From Affinundibacterium flavidum (lineage in GTDB: Bacteria; Pseudomonadota; Gammaproteobacteria; Burkholderiales; Burkholderiaceae_D): DNA of 64,000 nucleotides. The position numbers and the translations under genes are program-made. The notes under the pieces were generated by a model, which made no database searches, had not been told where the DNA came from, and saw only the letters and a list, made by a program, of their open reading frames with translations. Positions 35,287 through 43,408 of this stretch are shown one piece after another (the first letter of the stretch is position 1; each line of letters starts with the position of its first letter). The stretch lies in assembly GCF_014284175.1 (NCBI RefSeq), contig NZ_JACOGA010000006.1, forward strand, positions 186,001-250,000, read 5' to 3'.

Positions 35287-35340
35287 ATTTAACGCCGAAT
35301 TGACTGGCGCAAAGCGTCGGTGTCGAATGTCAACTTAAAC
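35287..35340 (-). other. attC recombination site
   Basis: Minus strand: GTTTAAG (one base off RYYYAAC) to a perfect GTTAAAT core. The arms GACATTCGACACCGACGC and GCGCCAGTCAATTCGGC align as an imperfect inverted repeat with a TTT loop. This is a compact 54-bp attC. Confidence 0.7.
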
Positions 35341-35422
35341 GCCATACTCAAGATGACTTTCGAAATACAATTTCGCTGTAAAAACCGAATTAAGCTTCGC
35401 TTTGTTGCAAATACCTGAACAA

Positions 35423-35860
35423 TCATATCGATTTCACTTCTTTTCTCTTTATAACAAATATCAAGACTCCGCACGAAATTAAGAACGCGATAAATGGAAA
35501 TGTAATTTCGGACGAATATCCTTCGAATTGCTCTGTGTTGTAATCATTTGGAATATACAAAACGAATACTTGTTCACCATTTCTAAATTTATTCAGAACA
35601 TCGCCTGTTATTTCTCTTTTAAACGTAACTTTTTTGATGCCGTCATTGTAAGTCATAGTAGCCCATTGACTTTTTGAAACGATTTTAGAAAAAAATTTAG
35701 TCGAAGTTCTTGTTTCTTCAACGAAATCTTTAATTGGATCAACAGCAGCTCTTTTCCCAAATTTTTTAAGGTCGTTCTCGCTGATATATACAACTAAAGT
35801 AATTGCGAAGAATGTCACTGTAAAAAGAGTGAGGCATAGGATCTTTAACCATTTGGACAT
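35423..35860 (-). CDS. Cassette gene: DUF3592-like membrane protein
   Basis: A 145-residue protein with an N-terminal membrane segment (ILCLTLFTVTFFAITLVVYI), a soluble beta-rich middle with GEQVFVLYIPND, and a C-terminal membrane segment (FIAFLISCGVLIFVIKRK). This layout and the ExVxVLYxP motif fit DUF3592-type proteins. It is the first gene after module B and is very AT-rich. Function unknown. Confidence 0.6.
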   Translation of the reverse strand: MSKWLKILCLTLFTVTFFAITLVVYISENDLKKFGKRAAVDPIKDFVEETRTSTKFFSKIVSKSQWATMTYNDGIKKVTFKREITGDVLNKFRNGEQVFVLYIPNDYNTEQFEGYSSEITFPFIAFLISCGVLIFVIKRKEVKSI

Positions 35861-35931
35861 AAGTTACCCATATTGTTTGAAGTGAAAGGTTTAAGGTTTT
35901 AGTCGTGCGACACAATGTCGCCTAATAATTC

Positions 35932-36098
35932 AACGTGACGCATAACATCTTTCATCTGTTTCCCTTCAAGCCCATAAATACTAGCGCTTCGTTAATCCCT
36001 GTAATTTTCCGCAGGAATAAAATAACTATGAAAAGCGTCGCCAATAAAGATAGCCATTCTATCAAGCGAGATCATTGAGTCAAGAAAACAATATTGAC
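35932..36098 (-). promoter_or_regulatory. Promoter/attI-like module B
   Basis: A 167-bp copy nearly identical to module A. On the minus strand: -35 TTGACT (36078-36083), 16-bp spacer, -10 TAGAAT (36056-36061) with extended TG. The similarity ends at CACGTT, and the next bases give GTTGAAT, a perfect GTTRRRY core, followed by a small inverted repeat (GGCGACATTGTGTCGC). It therefore looks like a Pc-attI platform heading the cassettes at 35.9-33 kb. Confidence 0.7.
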
Positions 36099-36362
36099 TG
36101 ACCTGCCAGCCTTGTCAGTTCTCCCGCAATCTGAAAATTTGTTTTTTTGACCCAAGAAGCCACATTTCACACGCTTTTGTTGATCAAATAATAAACAGCG
36201 TTTAGTATGACTCGCGGTATTTAATTTGAAATCATTTTTGTTTTAAATATGGTTGTAATAGCGTTTGAATGTGTCGTCGACTAATTTCGCTTGTTCGATG
36301 AAGTACACAACACCCGTCAGCGTTTGCATCAATATTTTTTCAGACTTTCATAAAGGAAAAGC

Positions 36363-37052
36363 ATGGAACTCGAAGCACAAGTCAATGGCCCGAATACGTA
36401 TGGCCCTTCTCGCGAAAAATTTATCGCTAAAACTTTTAATCATCTAGGCGGCTCTATCGTCGCTTTCACCGCGATTGAAATGCTGTTTTTTTCCACAGGT
36501 TTTTCGGAAAAAATTGCACGCGCTATCTTCCAATTACCTTGGCTCGCCATCTTGGGCGCGTTTATGTTGATTAGCTGGTTAGCTTCACGCGCTGCCCACA
36601 CGGTGGAAAGTAAGGCTATGCAATATGCAGCCTTGGGCGCTTTTATCTTGGCGGAAGCTATTATCTTCGTGCCACTGCTGTATATCGCTGACAATTATGC
36701 ACCGGGTGTGATCACCAACGCAGCAGTGATCACCTTGATCGCTACGGTTGCTCTGATTGCGATTGCTTACACATCGCGCAAGGACTTTAGTTTTCTGGGA
36801 ACTGTCTTGAAATGGGGCGGTTTATTGGCTCTGGTGCTCGTTGTTTCCAGTGTGTTATTTGGATTTCAACTAGGCATGTTTTTTAGCTTCGTCATGGTCG
36901 CGTTTGCCGGTGGCGCGATTTTGTATGATGCGTCTAACATCATTCATCACTACGATGAAGAACGTTATGTGGGTGCAGCCTTGGAATTGTTCGCGTCGGT
37001 CGCTTTGATGTTCTGGTATGTATTGCGCTTACTGACTTCTTGGCGTGATTAA
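36363..37052 (+). CDS. Bax inhibitor-1/YccA family membrane protein
   Basis: A 229-residue inner-membrane protein with seven predicted helices. The C-terminal signature AILYDASNIIHHYDEERYVG followed by AALELFASVALMFWYVLRLL is that of the TMBIM/BI-1 family (YccA, YbhL). Its AAGGAAA ribosome binding site is well placed. The gene faces away from module B and is followed by a good terminator, so it seems a chromosomal gene rather than a cassette. In E. coli YccA modulates FtsH; the role here is inferred only. Confidence 0.88.
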   Translation: MELEAQVNGPNTYGPSREKFIAKTFNHLGGSIVAFTAIEMLFFSTGFSEKIARAIFQLPWLAILGAFMLISWLASRAAHTVESKAMQYAALGAFILAEAIIFVPLLYIADNYAPGVITNAAVITLIATVALIAIAYTSRKDFSFLGTVLKWGGLLALVLVVSSVLFGFQLGMFFSFVMVAFAGGAILYDASNIIHHYDEERYVGAALELFASVALMFWYVLRLLTSWRD

Positions 37053-37074
37053 TATTTGGATCGCAGCATAAAAG

Positions 37075-37100
37075 ACGGCGGGCTTGCTCGCCGTTTTTTT
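37075..37100 (+). terminator. Rho-independent terminator after the BI-1 gene
   Basis: ACGGCGGGCTTGCTCGCCGT forms a GC-rich stem followed by seven T. It ends the BI-1 transcript and faces the convergent ankyrin gene. Confidence 0.85.
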
Positions 37101-37130
37101 ATGCGTTGAAATCGCTGAATTTCTATTACG

Positions 37131-37796
37131 CTATCGCGTCAAAATTTCCCGCACCCATTCACTTTGCGCACATTCCAAAACGGTCTGGCATTTGCCATCG
37201 CGCAATTCGATACTGACGCCATGTTGAAGAAAGGCTTCGATAATGTGTTGTTGTGCTTCTTTTGCTTCTGGCTTCCCCGATCCACCACGTCCCGTGGTTT
37301 GAACGGCCAGATGAAAGGCACTAGACCCAGAGGTGTTGCGCAGATAGGGATCCGCTCCTGCGGATAATAAAAATTTGACGGCATCCGCACAGCGGGTTCT
37401 GCTTGCCCGGTGCAGGGCGCTCGCGCCATTTTTATCTTGAGCATTGATGTGCGCACCTGCGTCGAGGAGTAATTTGAGTGTAATAACTTGTTGCTGCGCA
37501 TCGTAATCGGGCCCACTGATAAAGCCATCGCATGCATAGTGCAAAGCTGTACCGCCGCGGCGATTACTAGCGTTGGGATCTGCTCCTGCACGTAAAAGCG
37601 CCTGAATCAAATGCACACGGTAACCGGCCGCCGCTAGATGCAAAGGCGTATCACCGATATAAATCCAATGGAAGATTTTTTCATTAAAAAGCTGATCGCT
37701 ATTAAAGCGTTGACTTGCTAAGCTAGGGTCATCCCGGAGCAACTGGCTTAAGCGAGCTGCATCGTCATCGATAATCGTATCGCTTATATTTTGCAC
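37131..37796 (-). CDS. Ankyrin-repeat protein
   Basis: A 221-residue cytosolic protein with about four to five ankyrin repeats: DTPLHLAAAGYRVHLIQALL, GGTALHYACDGF, NGASALHRASRT and GSSAFHLAVQT mark successive units, followed by a partial repeat (ISIELRDGK-like). It is a protein-binding scaffold without enzymatic motif. It lies at the left end of the module C block, after the attC at 38004, so it may be the last cassette gene or a resident gene. Confidence 0.85.
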   Translation of the reverse strand: MQNISDTIIDDDAARLSQLLRDDPSLASQRFNSDQLFNEKIFHWIYIGDTPLHLAAAGYRVHLIQALLRAGADPNASNRRGGTALHYACDGFISGPDYDAQQQVITLKLLLDAGAHINAQDKNGASALHRASRTRCADAVKFLLSAGADPYLRNTSGSSAFHLAVQTTGRGGSGKPEAKEAQQHIIEAFLQHGVSIELRDGKCQTVLECAQSEWVREILTR

Positions 37797-38003
37797 GTCT
37801 TATCTCCTATCGGCAATTTGTACCTTGTTTGATCGTGAATAAAACCGTAGTGCTTGATTTTGATTATTGATACTCGCGTATTAATGTAGCGAAATTCTAT
37901 GACGCTATCGTTGGAAAACAAATGACGTAGGCAACAAATTTCTCTTTACGAATTTGCTCCCGCTTTACATAACTAGTTTCAGTTGACTGGTAATTCTTTG
38001 AAG
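37797..38003. other. Short gap before the ankyrin gene
   Basis: About 200 bp of AT-rich sequence between the ankyrin gene start and an attC-like site. It presumably carries the ankyrin promoter, but no clear pair of boxes is seen. Confidence 0.5.
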
Positions 38004-38071
38004 CCGAATGCTGAACGAAACGTGTTTGGCTAAGACCGTTCTTTGCTTTTCGCGTCATACTCGAGTTAGTG
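38004..38071 (-). other. attC-like recombination site (degenerate left arm)
   Basis: Minus strand: opens CACTAAC within the stop region of the gene at 38066, then ends in a mutated core (CATTCGG). The arm GAATGCTGAACGAAACGTG aligns with the array's GCTGAATTGAAAGGCGC pattern. Confidence 0.5.
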
Positions 38072-38428
38072 GCCATGAGCTAGTCGAAGTCGCCATTCTT
38101 TAAGTGTCATGGCTTCAAGCTTGCCGATGTCCACGAACAAGATATTGTTGGTTGAGATGTTCACGGCAAACACATAAGACAAATGTAGATCTTTCGATTC
38201 CATGATTGAGTAGACATAGATGGCTTCGTAGCACTTCCCATTGATGCGCGTGCGCTTGCCAGTATCAAAGACAGATTTGTCTTTTGTCCATGTGGCAAGT
38301 TCAGGCAATCGTTGAACCATTTTTGTGGCAGTACGCAAGTCGTTCTTGGTGCTCTCAGATGGTTGGCATGCGAAATCGACCTGACTGACGCTGGCCGATG
38401 TGAGAAGGAGTGCTGCAATTTGTAACAT
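38066..38428 (-). CDS. Cassette gene: exported hypothetical protein
   Basis: A 120-residue protein with a short signal peptide (MLQIAALLLTSASVSQVDFA) and two cysteines (ACQPS and KCYEA). The mature domain has ILFVDIGKLEAMTLKEWR. Its stop codon sits inside the attC at 38004-38071. No family recognised. Confidence 0.6.
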   Translation of the reverse strand: MLQIAALLLTSASVSQVDFACQPSESTKNDLRTATKMVQRLPELATWTKDKSVFDTGKRTRINGKCYEAIYVYSIMESKDLHLSYVFAVNISTNNILFVDIGKLEAMTLKEWRLRLAHGH

Positions 38429-38438
38429 AAGTGTCGAG

Positions 38439-38524
38439 TCCTAATGTTTAGATCAAAGGGCGTGGGAATGTAGCGTATTCTGTTCTACCCCGAAGCTAGA
38501 CAGCCGTCTATGTATGCGTTGGTG
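38439..38524 (-). other. attC-like recombination site (degenerate)
   Basis: The left arm CCTAATGTTTAGATCAAAGG aligns with TTAACGCTGAATTGAAAGG of better sites, and the right end has GCGTTGGTG near the stop of the gene at 38508. Cores are mutated. Confidence 0.4.
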
Positions 38525-38921
38525 GTGCATAGGCGGCCAGCGTGCTAGTGCCACACGACGAACAAGATGTATCGGAATTGATTGCTTCACTATTTGGGAA
38601 TGCTTGCCGACATATGACGCACAAGAATTCATTGACTGGCGACCTATCTCTAGCCGGAACATAACGGATACCAAGCTCGTCAAATTCAATGATCCACCAC
38701 TTGCGGTCTGGATCATATTGAGCAGTTCCATGAGCTTCGAGATCTTCAAGCTCGTCAGACTCATCGACCGCGATAAGGGGTAAGCCTTCGCTCAGAACTA
38801 GACCTGCATTTGATAGATCACGAAGTGAGCCGAATGTGTCGAGAACGACCGCATCGCGATCTGGGTTCTTGATCCCTGAAACGATGCCATTGAAATCTGC
38901 ATAGATGCGGGTGACTGACAT
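38508..38921 (-). CDS. Cassette gene: hypothetical protein with C-terminal zinc ribbon
   Basis: A 137-residue protein. The N-terminal 100 residues (ARIYADFNGIVSG-like opening, then KWWIIEFDELGIRYVP) are acidic and beta-rich. The C-terminus carries FLCVICRQAF and SCSSCGTS, two CxxC pairs that would form a zinc ribbon. No family is named with confidence. It lies between two degenerate attC sites. Confidence 0.6.
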   Translation of the reverse strand: MSVTRIYADFNGIVSGIKNPDRDAVVLDTFGSLRDLSNAGLVLSEGLPLIAVDESDELEDLEAHGTAQYDPDRKWWIIEFDELGIRYVPARDRSPVNEFLCVICRQAFPNSEAINSDTSCSSCGTSTLAAYAPPTHT

Positions 38922-38935
38922 AGTTTGCTCTGGAT

Positions 38936-39020
38936 GTTTAGGGTTGAGCTGAACGAAGAGTTGCTGATTGCTGAAAATAGCGTGACGTCATCGTTGGCGG
39001 TTCAGATGGTGCCATTTAGG
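38936..39020 (-). other. attC-like recombination site (degenerate)
   Basis: The left arm GTTTAGGGTTGAGCTGAACG aligns with GCTTAACGTTGAGCTGACCG at the perfect site 43022-43144, and the right end has ATTTAGGC. Core GTT bases are lost on one side. Confidence 0.4.
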
Positions 39021-39022
39021 CA

Positions 39023-39406
39023 TTAACTCAGGCGGCGATTAAGTTCACATCGACAACTCGTCGCATTATTGAGAAAAAAATCTAAGCGGCTAGCTGGTCC
39101 GATAACTACCATGATGTACGCAATTATTTGAAAAAATGAAAGCACAAAATAAGTGGCGTGAATTTTTTGAAATGGCCGCAAACGAAACCAAATGTAAAAA
39201 ATGCGGCCTAAGGTAAGTAGGGCAAAAAAGCCAGCGATAAACAGCCATGCAAGAATCCCATCTACCACAAATAAATTGACGGTGCCTGTTAGCGCAGTAT
39301 GAATCTCGGTAGTAGGAATGATTACAAGAACAGGAAATGCACAAATGAGACACCCAATAAATGCCACAGGGAGAAATAGTGTCTTATCAACGAGAGTGAG
39401 ATTCAT
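39023..39406 (-). CDS. Cassette gene: four-helix membrane protein
   Basis: A 127-residue protein with about four hydrophobic segments (FLPVAFIGCLICAFPVLVII, VVDGILAWLFIAGFFALLTL and YFVLSFFQIIAYIMVVIG are clear). No motif is recognised. It lies between degenerate attC-like sites. Confidence 0.55.
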   Translation of the reverse strand: MNLTLVDKTLFLPVAFIGCLICAFPVLVIIPTTEIHTALTGTVNLFVVDGILAWLFIAGFFALLTLGRIFYIWFRLRPFQKIHATYFVLSFFQIIAYIMVVIGPASRLDFFLNNATSCRCELNRRLS

Positions 39407-39416
39407 GTCTTGACCG

Positions 39417-39527
39417 CAACCGTAAAATTGAAAGGCGTGCTGACCAATCAGTAAATTGAAGAAACTAAGTATATGCGATTAGAAATGTTTTACTGCGAAT
39501 TATTCCGGCATACATGCGTGGTTCTAG
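39417..39527 (-). other. attC-like recombination site (degenerate)
   Basis: The left arm CCGTAAAATTGAAAGGCGTG matches the family pattern; the right end has GTTCTAG. The interior is longer than in the compact sites. Confidence 0.4.
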
Positions 39528-40054
39528 CTTCTTTCGAGCGCATCTGACCTTCGTCGAAACCAAGCATGTGCGGCAAAGTAAGTGCCAATAAGGGCGAACA
39601 TAAATGCAAGCCATGGCCTTAACGAATGGTCTGATTTCCATTCATCCGCGGCTTCGGCCCACGACCGGATTAGCTTGTCTCCCACCTTGATTTCCCAAGC
39701 ATCAAATACCTCGCCATCACCAAGCAAGGATCGGTGAGCTTGGGGATTGAATCGAACCGTGACTGATTGCTTGGAGGCACCAGAAAGGGCGGTCAACACC
39801 ATTCCACTTTTGCCAGCTTTCGACGGATAGTCGAAAGTGCGAGGATCTTCTGAAAATTTGAATTTCACACCATACTTGTGGTTCCCTATCCAAGTGACTT
39901 GACCGGTAGCAAAAGCTAGATTGGATGGATCCTGAATTCCTGCATCCGTTCCCAACCATGGCGCAGTTAAACACGCAAAAAATGCAGAAAACACCGCGTA
40001 GATCCAGAGCCTCATTTGACTATAACCCGGTGGGAACGCAAAGAAATTTCTCAT
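39524..40054 (-). CDS. Cassette gene: membrane protein with two anchors
   Basis: Up to 176 residues; an alternative ATG at 40015 (MRLWIYAVF) would remove the first 13. A membrane segment at each end (LWIYAVFSAFFACLTAPWLG and PWLAFMFALIGTYFAAHAWF) encloses a beta-rich domain with QSVTVRFNPQAHRSLLGDG. This topology resembles DUF3592 proteins such as the one at 35423, but the assignment is tentative. Confidence 0.55.
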   Translation of the reverse strand: MRNFFAFPPGYSQMRLWIYAVFSAFFACLTAPWLGTDAGIQDPSNLAFATGQVTWIGNHKYGVKFKFSEDPRTFDYPSKAGKSGMVLTALSGASKQSVTVRFNPQAHRSLLGDGEVFDAWEIKVGDKLIRSWAEAADEWKSDHSLRPWLAFMFALIGTYFAAHAWFRRRSDALERS

Positions 40055-40102
40055 GATGCCGAAACTCGAAATCGAGCCACGGACATCGGCTGGAGCGACT
40101 GG

Positions 40103-40585
40103 TCAGTTTTCACAGACGAAGCCATGGTCTTTCTTGTAGCGTGCGACTTCTGCTTTCGGCATTGTTTTGAACAGCGCGCAGACGGTAAAGCTGCCGATCT
40201 GTTTTCCGTTTAGTTCGTAACCCCAGTCGGTAATTTGCTCGCGCTTAAAAGCGTAAGTCTTGCCCGCAACCACTGATCCAACCACTTGCGGATCATTTGC
40301 GAGAACGCCGGCAAAGCCATCTTTGATTTCTTTGAACGGAATAAACCACAAGTGTTCAACGCCACCGTCATCCGACAGCATTACTTTCAATTTGAAGTTG
40401 GAAGCACCGTCGGGCGGCTTCTTCGATAGCGCCAAGAAGTCGTCAAGGGTTCTTTTAGCTTCGGCGATAGCAAGGTTCATATTTTTGTCTTGTTCACTGA
40501 CCTTCACGGTTCGGTCGTTAATCTTGTCTGCCGCCGCACAAGGATAAGAGGCTAGCAAAATTGCTGCGAAAATAATTCTTTTCAT
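40103..40585 (-). CDS. Cassette gene: exported DUF2314 family protein
   Basis: A 160-residue protein with a signal peptide (MKRIIFAAILLASYPCAAAD). AIAEAKRTLDDFLALSKKPP, FKLKVMLSDDGGVEHLWFIP and DWGYELNGKQIGSFTVCALF follow the DUF2314 pattern. Function unknown. Confidence 0.72.
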   Translation of the reverse strand: MKRIIFAAILLASYPCAAADKINDRTVKVSEQDKNMNLAIAEAKRTLDDFLALSKKPPDGASNFKLKVMLSDDGGVEHLWFIPFKEIKDGFAGVLANDPQVVGSVVAGKTYAFKREQITDWGYELNGKQIGSFTVCALFKTMPKAEVARYKKDHGFVCEN

Positions 40586-40596
40586 TGAAATCTAGA

Positions 40597-40684
40597 GCTT
40601 AAGTTGAGGGATACGATGTAACTACAAGCCGCATTGTACTAAATGGACAGATCGCGGCACGACCTTTTGTGAACTAGCATTAGT
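40597..40684 (-). other. attC-like recombination site (degenerate)
   Basis: The left arm GCTTAAGTTGAGGGATACG is close to GCTTAACGTTGAGCTGACCG at 43022; the right end has GCATTAG. It lies between the genes at 40103 and 40697 as the array layout predicts. Confidence 0.45.
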
Positions 40685-40696
40685 CCGAGCCAGGGA

Positions 40697-40960
40697 CTAA
40701 GCTCCATCTTGCTTATCATTGGTATGAAGTATGTCATCTCGCATCGAATATGGTTGTATATCTATTTCTGGGAAATCAGTTTTGTATATACCCCAGTCCA
40801 TGTATTCATCGTACTTGGTCATCGCTTCAAAGTGGCTGCCGGCATCGACAGTCCAAACGCAACGGGCACCCGGCTCAAGAAGCGCGCGGGCAGCAGCACC
40901 GTTTAGACCAGCGAGACAAAATGTTTGCCCAGACGATTCGACCCAAAGTTCGTGCAGCAT
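40697..40960 (-). CDS. Cassette gene: small conserved hypothetical protein
   Basis: An 87-residue protein. ESSGQTFCLAGLNGAAARAL, then WTVDAGSHFEAMTKYDEYMD and WGIYKTDF form a pattern I know from short conserved proteins of unknown function in Proteobacteria. No catalytic motif. It sits between attC-like sites at 40597 and 40974. Confidence 0.6.
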   Translation of the reverse strand: MLHELWVESSGQTFCLAGLNGAAARALLEPGARCVWTVDAGSHFEAMTKYDEYMDWGIYKTDFPEIDIQPYSMRDDILHTNDKQDGA

Positions 40961-40973
40961 GTTTGCAGTTTTC

Positions 40974-41096
40974 TATCCTTGAGCTGATCTGGACTGCACA
41001 CAATGCGCTGAAACTGAAAAGCAGGTGATTGAAAAAAATCGAATTTTGAAAGTGTGGCTGGCAAAGAAGTGATTGCAGATCAGGGTCCAATTAACT
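40974..41096 (-). other. attC-like recombination site
   Basis: TGATCTGGACTGCAC at the left and GTGATTGCAGATCAGG at the right form an imperfect inverted repeat of about 15 bp, with outer TTGAGC and GTCCAATTAAC. The stop of the gene at 41080 lies inside the right arm. Confidence 0.45.
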
Positions 41097-41379
41097 CAAC
41101 AACCGCGTTACCTGAAACAGGATCGGTGACACCAAGCCCATTACCCAAATCTTCCAACATCCCGCGCAATCGATCCAACTGTGCAATCATTCCCGGGCGG
41201 GCGCCAATGAGGCTTTCCATATCATCCCATTCGCCAATGACGCAATACGCCTGATCGCCGGTTTTTATAAGAGTGAATTTGCGCATGCCTGAGAATTCGG
41301 CTTTCATCTTCCGGTGCTCCTCAATGAAAGCATCGTCAAATCCTGGTTTAACTTTGAATCGAACAACGTTATATGCACT
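41080..41379 (-). CDS. Dimeric alpha/beta-barrel (ABM-like) protein
   Basis: About 99 residues from ATG 41379, which has a perfect AGGAGG site six bases upstream; the frame extends to 41421 without support. AYNVVRFKVKPGFDDAFIEE and SGMRKFTLIKTGDQAYCVIG have the strand-helix pattern of antibiotic-biosynthesis-monooxygenase-like or DUF718-type barrels. Function unknown. A leftward promoter of the recurrent type is directly upstream (41420-41447). Confidence 0.7.
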   Translation of the reverse strand, partial: SAYNVVRFKVKPGFDDAFIEEHRKMKAEFSGMRKFTLIKTGDQAYCVIGEWDDMESLIGARPGMIAQLDRLRGMLEDLGNGLGVTDPVSGNAVVELIGP

Positions 41380-41419
41380 CATATTGCCTCCTGATTTGGT
41401 ACGATCCATCATGCTAAGC

Positions 41420-41447
41420 ATTCTATAACGTGATTTGGATGCGTCAA
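41420..41447 (-). promoter_or_regulatory. Leftward sigma70 promoter inside the array
   Basis: Minus strand: -35 TTGACG, 16-bp spacer, -10 TAGAAT (after ACGTTA). It has the same spacing and hexamers as the modules A-C but lacks the extended TG and the leader. Confidence 0.6.
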
Positions 41448-41508
41448 GGAAGTTCAGTGGGGTACCGTAAGTGGGGCGAAATAGCCATAGGTGTATGCAC
41501 CGTCCGAT

Positions 41509-41636
41509 GAGCGTTCGGTTATCGGTAAAGTAATTGATTTGTTGGTTAAATGAAGTAAAGAAAACAATGGTTCGCTATAATCAAACTTCATACGGCGCAA
41601 TCTATTTGTGGTTATTGCCCTACGAAGTGATTGTGC
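41509..41636. repeat. Duplicated segment, copy 1 (downstream of the TonB-like gene)
   Basis: GCGTTCGGTTATCGGTAAAG, then GATTTGTTGGTTAAA, then TTGCCCTACGAAGTGATTG recur in the same order in 42248-42375. It includes an extra stretch of about 30 bp absent from copy 2. It lies right after the stop of the gene at 41637. Confidence 0.6.
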
Positions 41637-42062
41637 TTACGACCTTAAATAGTCAAATAACAGGCGACACACCACAGGAACAGGTGTTCCATTGCGCTCG
41701 GCAGGACTAGCCTTCCAATCGCGCATTGCGATGATGGCATGATCTGCAAACCACTTGTTCTCCGCCTCAGCACCGATAGGTTTGACTACGCCTTCCGTCG
41801 AGACTTCGAAACGAAGTATTGCACTGCCAGTGCGCCCCACCAAGTTCTCGCCGACTGGGTATAGCGGGCGTGTTCCAAATAGCAAACGCGGAGACTTGTT
41901 AATGGGTTTGGGCGAGCAGCCCTTCAGTTCAAGCTCTTGCATCATGTTCTCTGAGCTGTAAGGTCGGCTGTAAGGGTCTAGTGTTGATTTTGTCGCTGTG
42001 CAGCCAAATAAGTTTGCCACAAGTAAGAGTGTTATGCCGGGAAGAATTCTGGTGAGATGCAT
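41637..42062 (-). CDS. TonB C-terminal-like lipoprotein
   Basis: A 141-residue protein with a lipoprotein signal (ITLLLVANLFGC, Cys near residue 21). The domain RPLYPVGENLVGRTGSAILR followed by FEVSTEGVVKPIGAE is typical of the TonB C-terminal fold (YP..G..G.v.v.f.v...G.v). The lack of an N-terminal membrane anchor and proline-rich region means it is not a classical TonB. A duplicated remnant of its 3' end lies at about 42362-42378. Confidence 0.72.
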   Translation of the reverse strand: MHLTRILPGITLLLVANLFGCTATKSTLDPYSRPYSSENMMQELELKGCSPKPINKSPRLLFGTRPLYPVGENLVGRTGSAILRFEVSTEGVVKPIGAEAENKWFADHAIIAMRDWKASPAERNGTPVPVVCRLLFDYLRS

Positions 42063-42247
42063 GAAGTTGCGCTTAAATTTGATTTAATTTTACAAAATAG
42101 AAAGATACCCGAACGTCAAACAAAAAACAATTCTATTTGCTCTCTCGGATTGTATGGATGCTGGCTATATTTCAATTCATCGAAACGACTTGTTCAGATG
42201 CGTAGTCATTTTTTATAAGCTTCACTGAATCGTTAAGGCAAATAGTC

Positions 42248-42378
42248 CGACAGGCGTTCGGTTAACGGCAAACCATTTGATTTGTCGATTAAACTTCATG
42301 CGATGTAATACACCTGTGACTATTGACGCCTTGCCTTACGAAGGGATTGCAACTTACGACTTTAAATCAAAACCTAAT
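42248..42378 (-). pseudogene. Duplicated segment, copy 2, with relic of a TonB-like gene end
   Basis: Shows the same order of blocks as 41509-41650. On the minus strand it begins with TTTGATTTAAAGTCGTAA, coding FDLKS then stop, which parallels FDYLRS then stop of the intact gene at 41637. So it appears to be the tail of a deleted paralogue plus its downstream sequence. The remaining 42063-42493 gap holds no gene. Confidence 0.55.
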
Positions 42379-42493
42379 CCGATTCTCATTCGAGCGGAAC
42401 ATCATCGATAAAGAACATTGGGTGTTGGGATATTGCATATTTAGACTTATGCATTCCTGCAGATATTTGATTTATGTGGCAATTCAATTTGGG

Positions 42494-42570
42494 GCCTAAC
42501 GCCGAGTTCAACTGCGGTCTTAAAGTTGTAGTGGCGCGCAGCGGAATGATGCTGCTACGACTTGTTAAAC
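42494..42570 (-). other. attC recombination site (perfect cores)
   Basis: Minus strand: opens GTTTAAC (perfect RYYYAAC) and closes GTTAGGC (perfect GTTRRRY). The arms include CAGTTGAACTCGGC near one end and AAGTCGTAGCAGC near the other. It follows the GNAT gene stop at 42579 by 8 bp. This is one of the two best attC sites in the window. Confidence 0.8.
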
Positions 42571-42578
42571 AAAAATGT

Positions 42579-43004
42579 TTAGAACTCTAAAGCCATATGA
42601 TGGCAATTAAGCTGAAAGCCTTTTGCTAAATATACGCGATGCGCCGCGTGACGGGCATATCCTGTATCTAAATGAACGGCATTACAACTAGAAGATTTGG
42701 CGTATTCGATTAACCAATTTAACAAAGAATCTGCAAATCCATTACCTCTAGCATTTGGTAGCGTCGTAAGATCGTCGATATAAAGAATTTTCCCCCACGC
42801 TAAAAACTCACAAAACCTAAAGCCCGCGGCACTTTTAACAATGCCATTTTCACGGAGCGCAAGTATTTTGTATGATTGACTCTCTTGCCTTCTAATTTGA
42901 GCAAGAAACTCTTCAAAATTTAGCTTTGGCCTTAACTCTTTAAATGCAGGAAAACATAGATTAATGTCTTCATCAGAGTTTGCAATAAAGATTTCATGTT
43001 CCAA
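42579..43004 (-). CDS. Cassette gene: GNAT N-acetyltransferase
   Basis: Acyltransferase of the GNAT fold, about 142 residues. IDDLTTLPNARGNGFADSLL is the acetyl-CoA pyrophosphate-binding motif A (R-G-N-G-F/A), followed by YAKSSSCNAVHLDTGYA. The frame is open to 43061, but the first 19 residues are encoded by the attC; after the GTTAAGC core there is AAGGACAG and then TTG at 43004, which I take as the start. GNAT enzymes are common integron cargo. Substrate unknown. Confidence 0.82.
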   Translation of the reverse strand: MEHEIFIANSDEDINLCFPAFKELRPKLNFEEFLAQIRRQESQSYKILALRENGIVKSAAGFRFCEFLAWGKILYIDDLTTLPNARGNGFADSLLNWLIEYAKSSSCNAVHLDTGYARHAAHRVYLAKGFQLNCHHMALEF

Positions 43005-43021
43005 TTTAGCTGTCCTTTTTT

Positions 43022-43144
43022 GCTTAACGTTGAGCTGACCGTAAATGCGCATGTTGCACAAGAACCGAAGAGCAATTAATTGAAAAAATGCTGGCCGTCG
43101 AAATGCTAAATTGTGCAGCTTCTGCGTCGAGCGTTATGTTAAGC
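43022..43144 (-). other. attC recombination site (perfect cores)
   Basis: Minus strand: opens GCTTAAC (perfect RYYYAAC) and closes GTTAAGC (perfect GTTRRRY), so the two ends are exact complements. The inner arms CTCGACGC and GCGCATTT are spaced by a long loop, giving a 123-bp site. Confidence 0.8.
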
Positions 43145-43178
43145 ATGTCTTTCATAGGCGCTGGCTCGTAGTTCTGCT

Positions 43179-43403
43179 TCACCTGTTACCCCAAACCACA
43201 TTGCAAAGCGAGGGAGTGTCAACTCTGAAAATGATATACCCAACATGTTGTAGTTGACTCCGCTTTACACATGTTAGCTCAACCCGATGAGAGGAAAACC
43301 AGTTACTAGACGCACCAGCTGTGCCAACCGCTAGCATGAACTTGCCCCAGCGATCTTCTGTAAGATGGGGATGAAACTCAACGGTGAAGGAAGACGATTT
43401 CAT
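43179..43403 (-). CDS. Cassette gene: small hypothetical protein
   Basis: About 74 residues from ATG 43403; the frame is open to 43478 but that part is attC sequence. SSSFTVEFHPHLTEDRWGKF and WFSSHRVELTCVKRSQLQ suggest a beta-rich small domain. Between two attC sites, so a clear single-gene cassette. No family recognised. Confidence 0.6.
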   Translation of the reverse strand: MKSSSFTVEFHPHLTEDRWGKFMLAVGTAGASSNWFSSHRVELTCVKRSQLQHVGYIIFRVDTPSLCNVVWGNR

Positions 43404-43408
43404 AAGAT

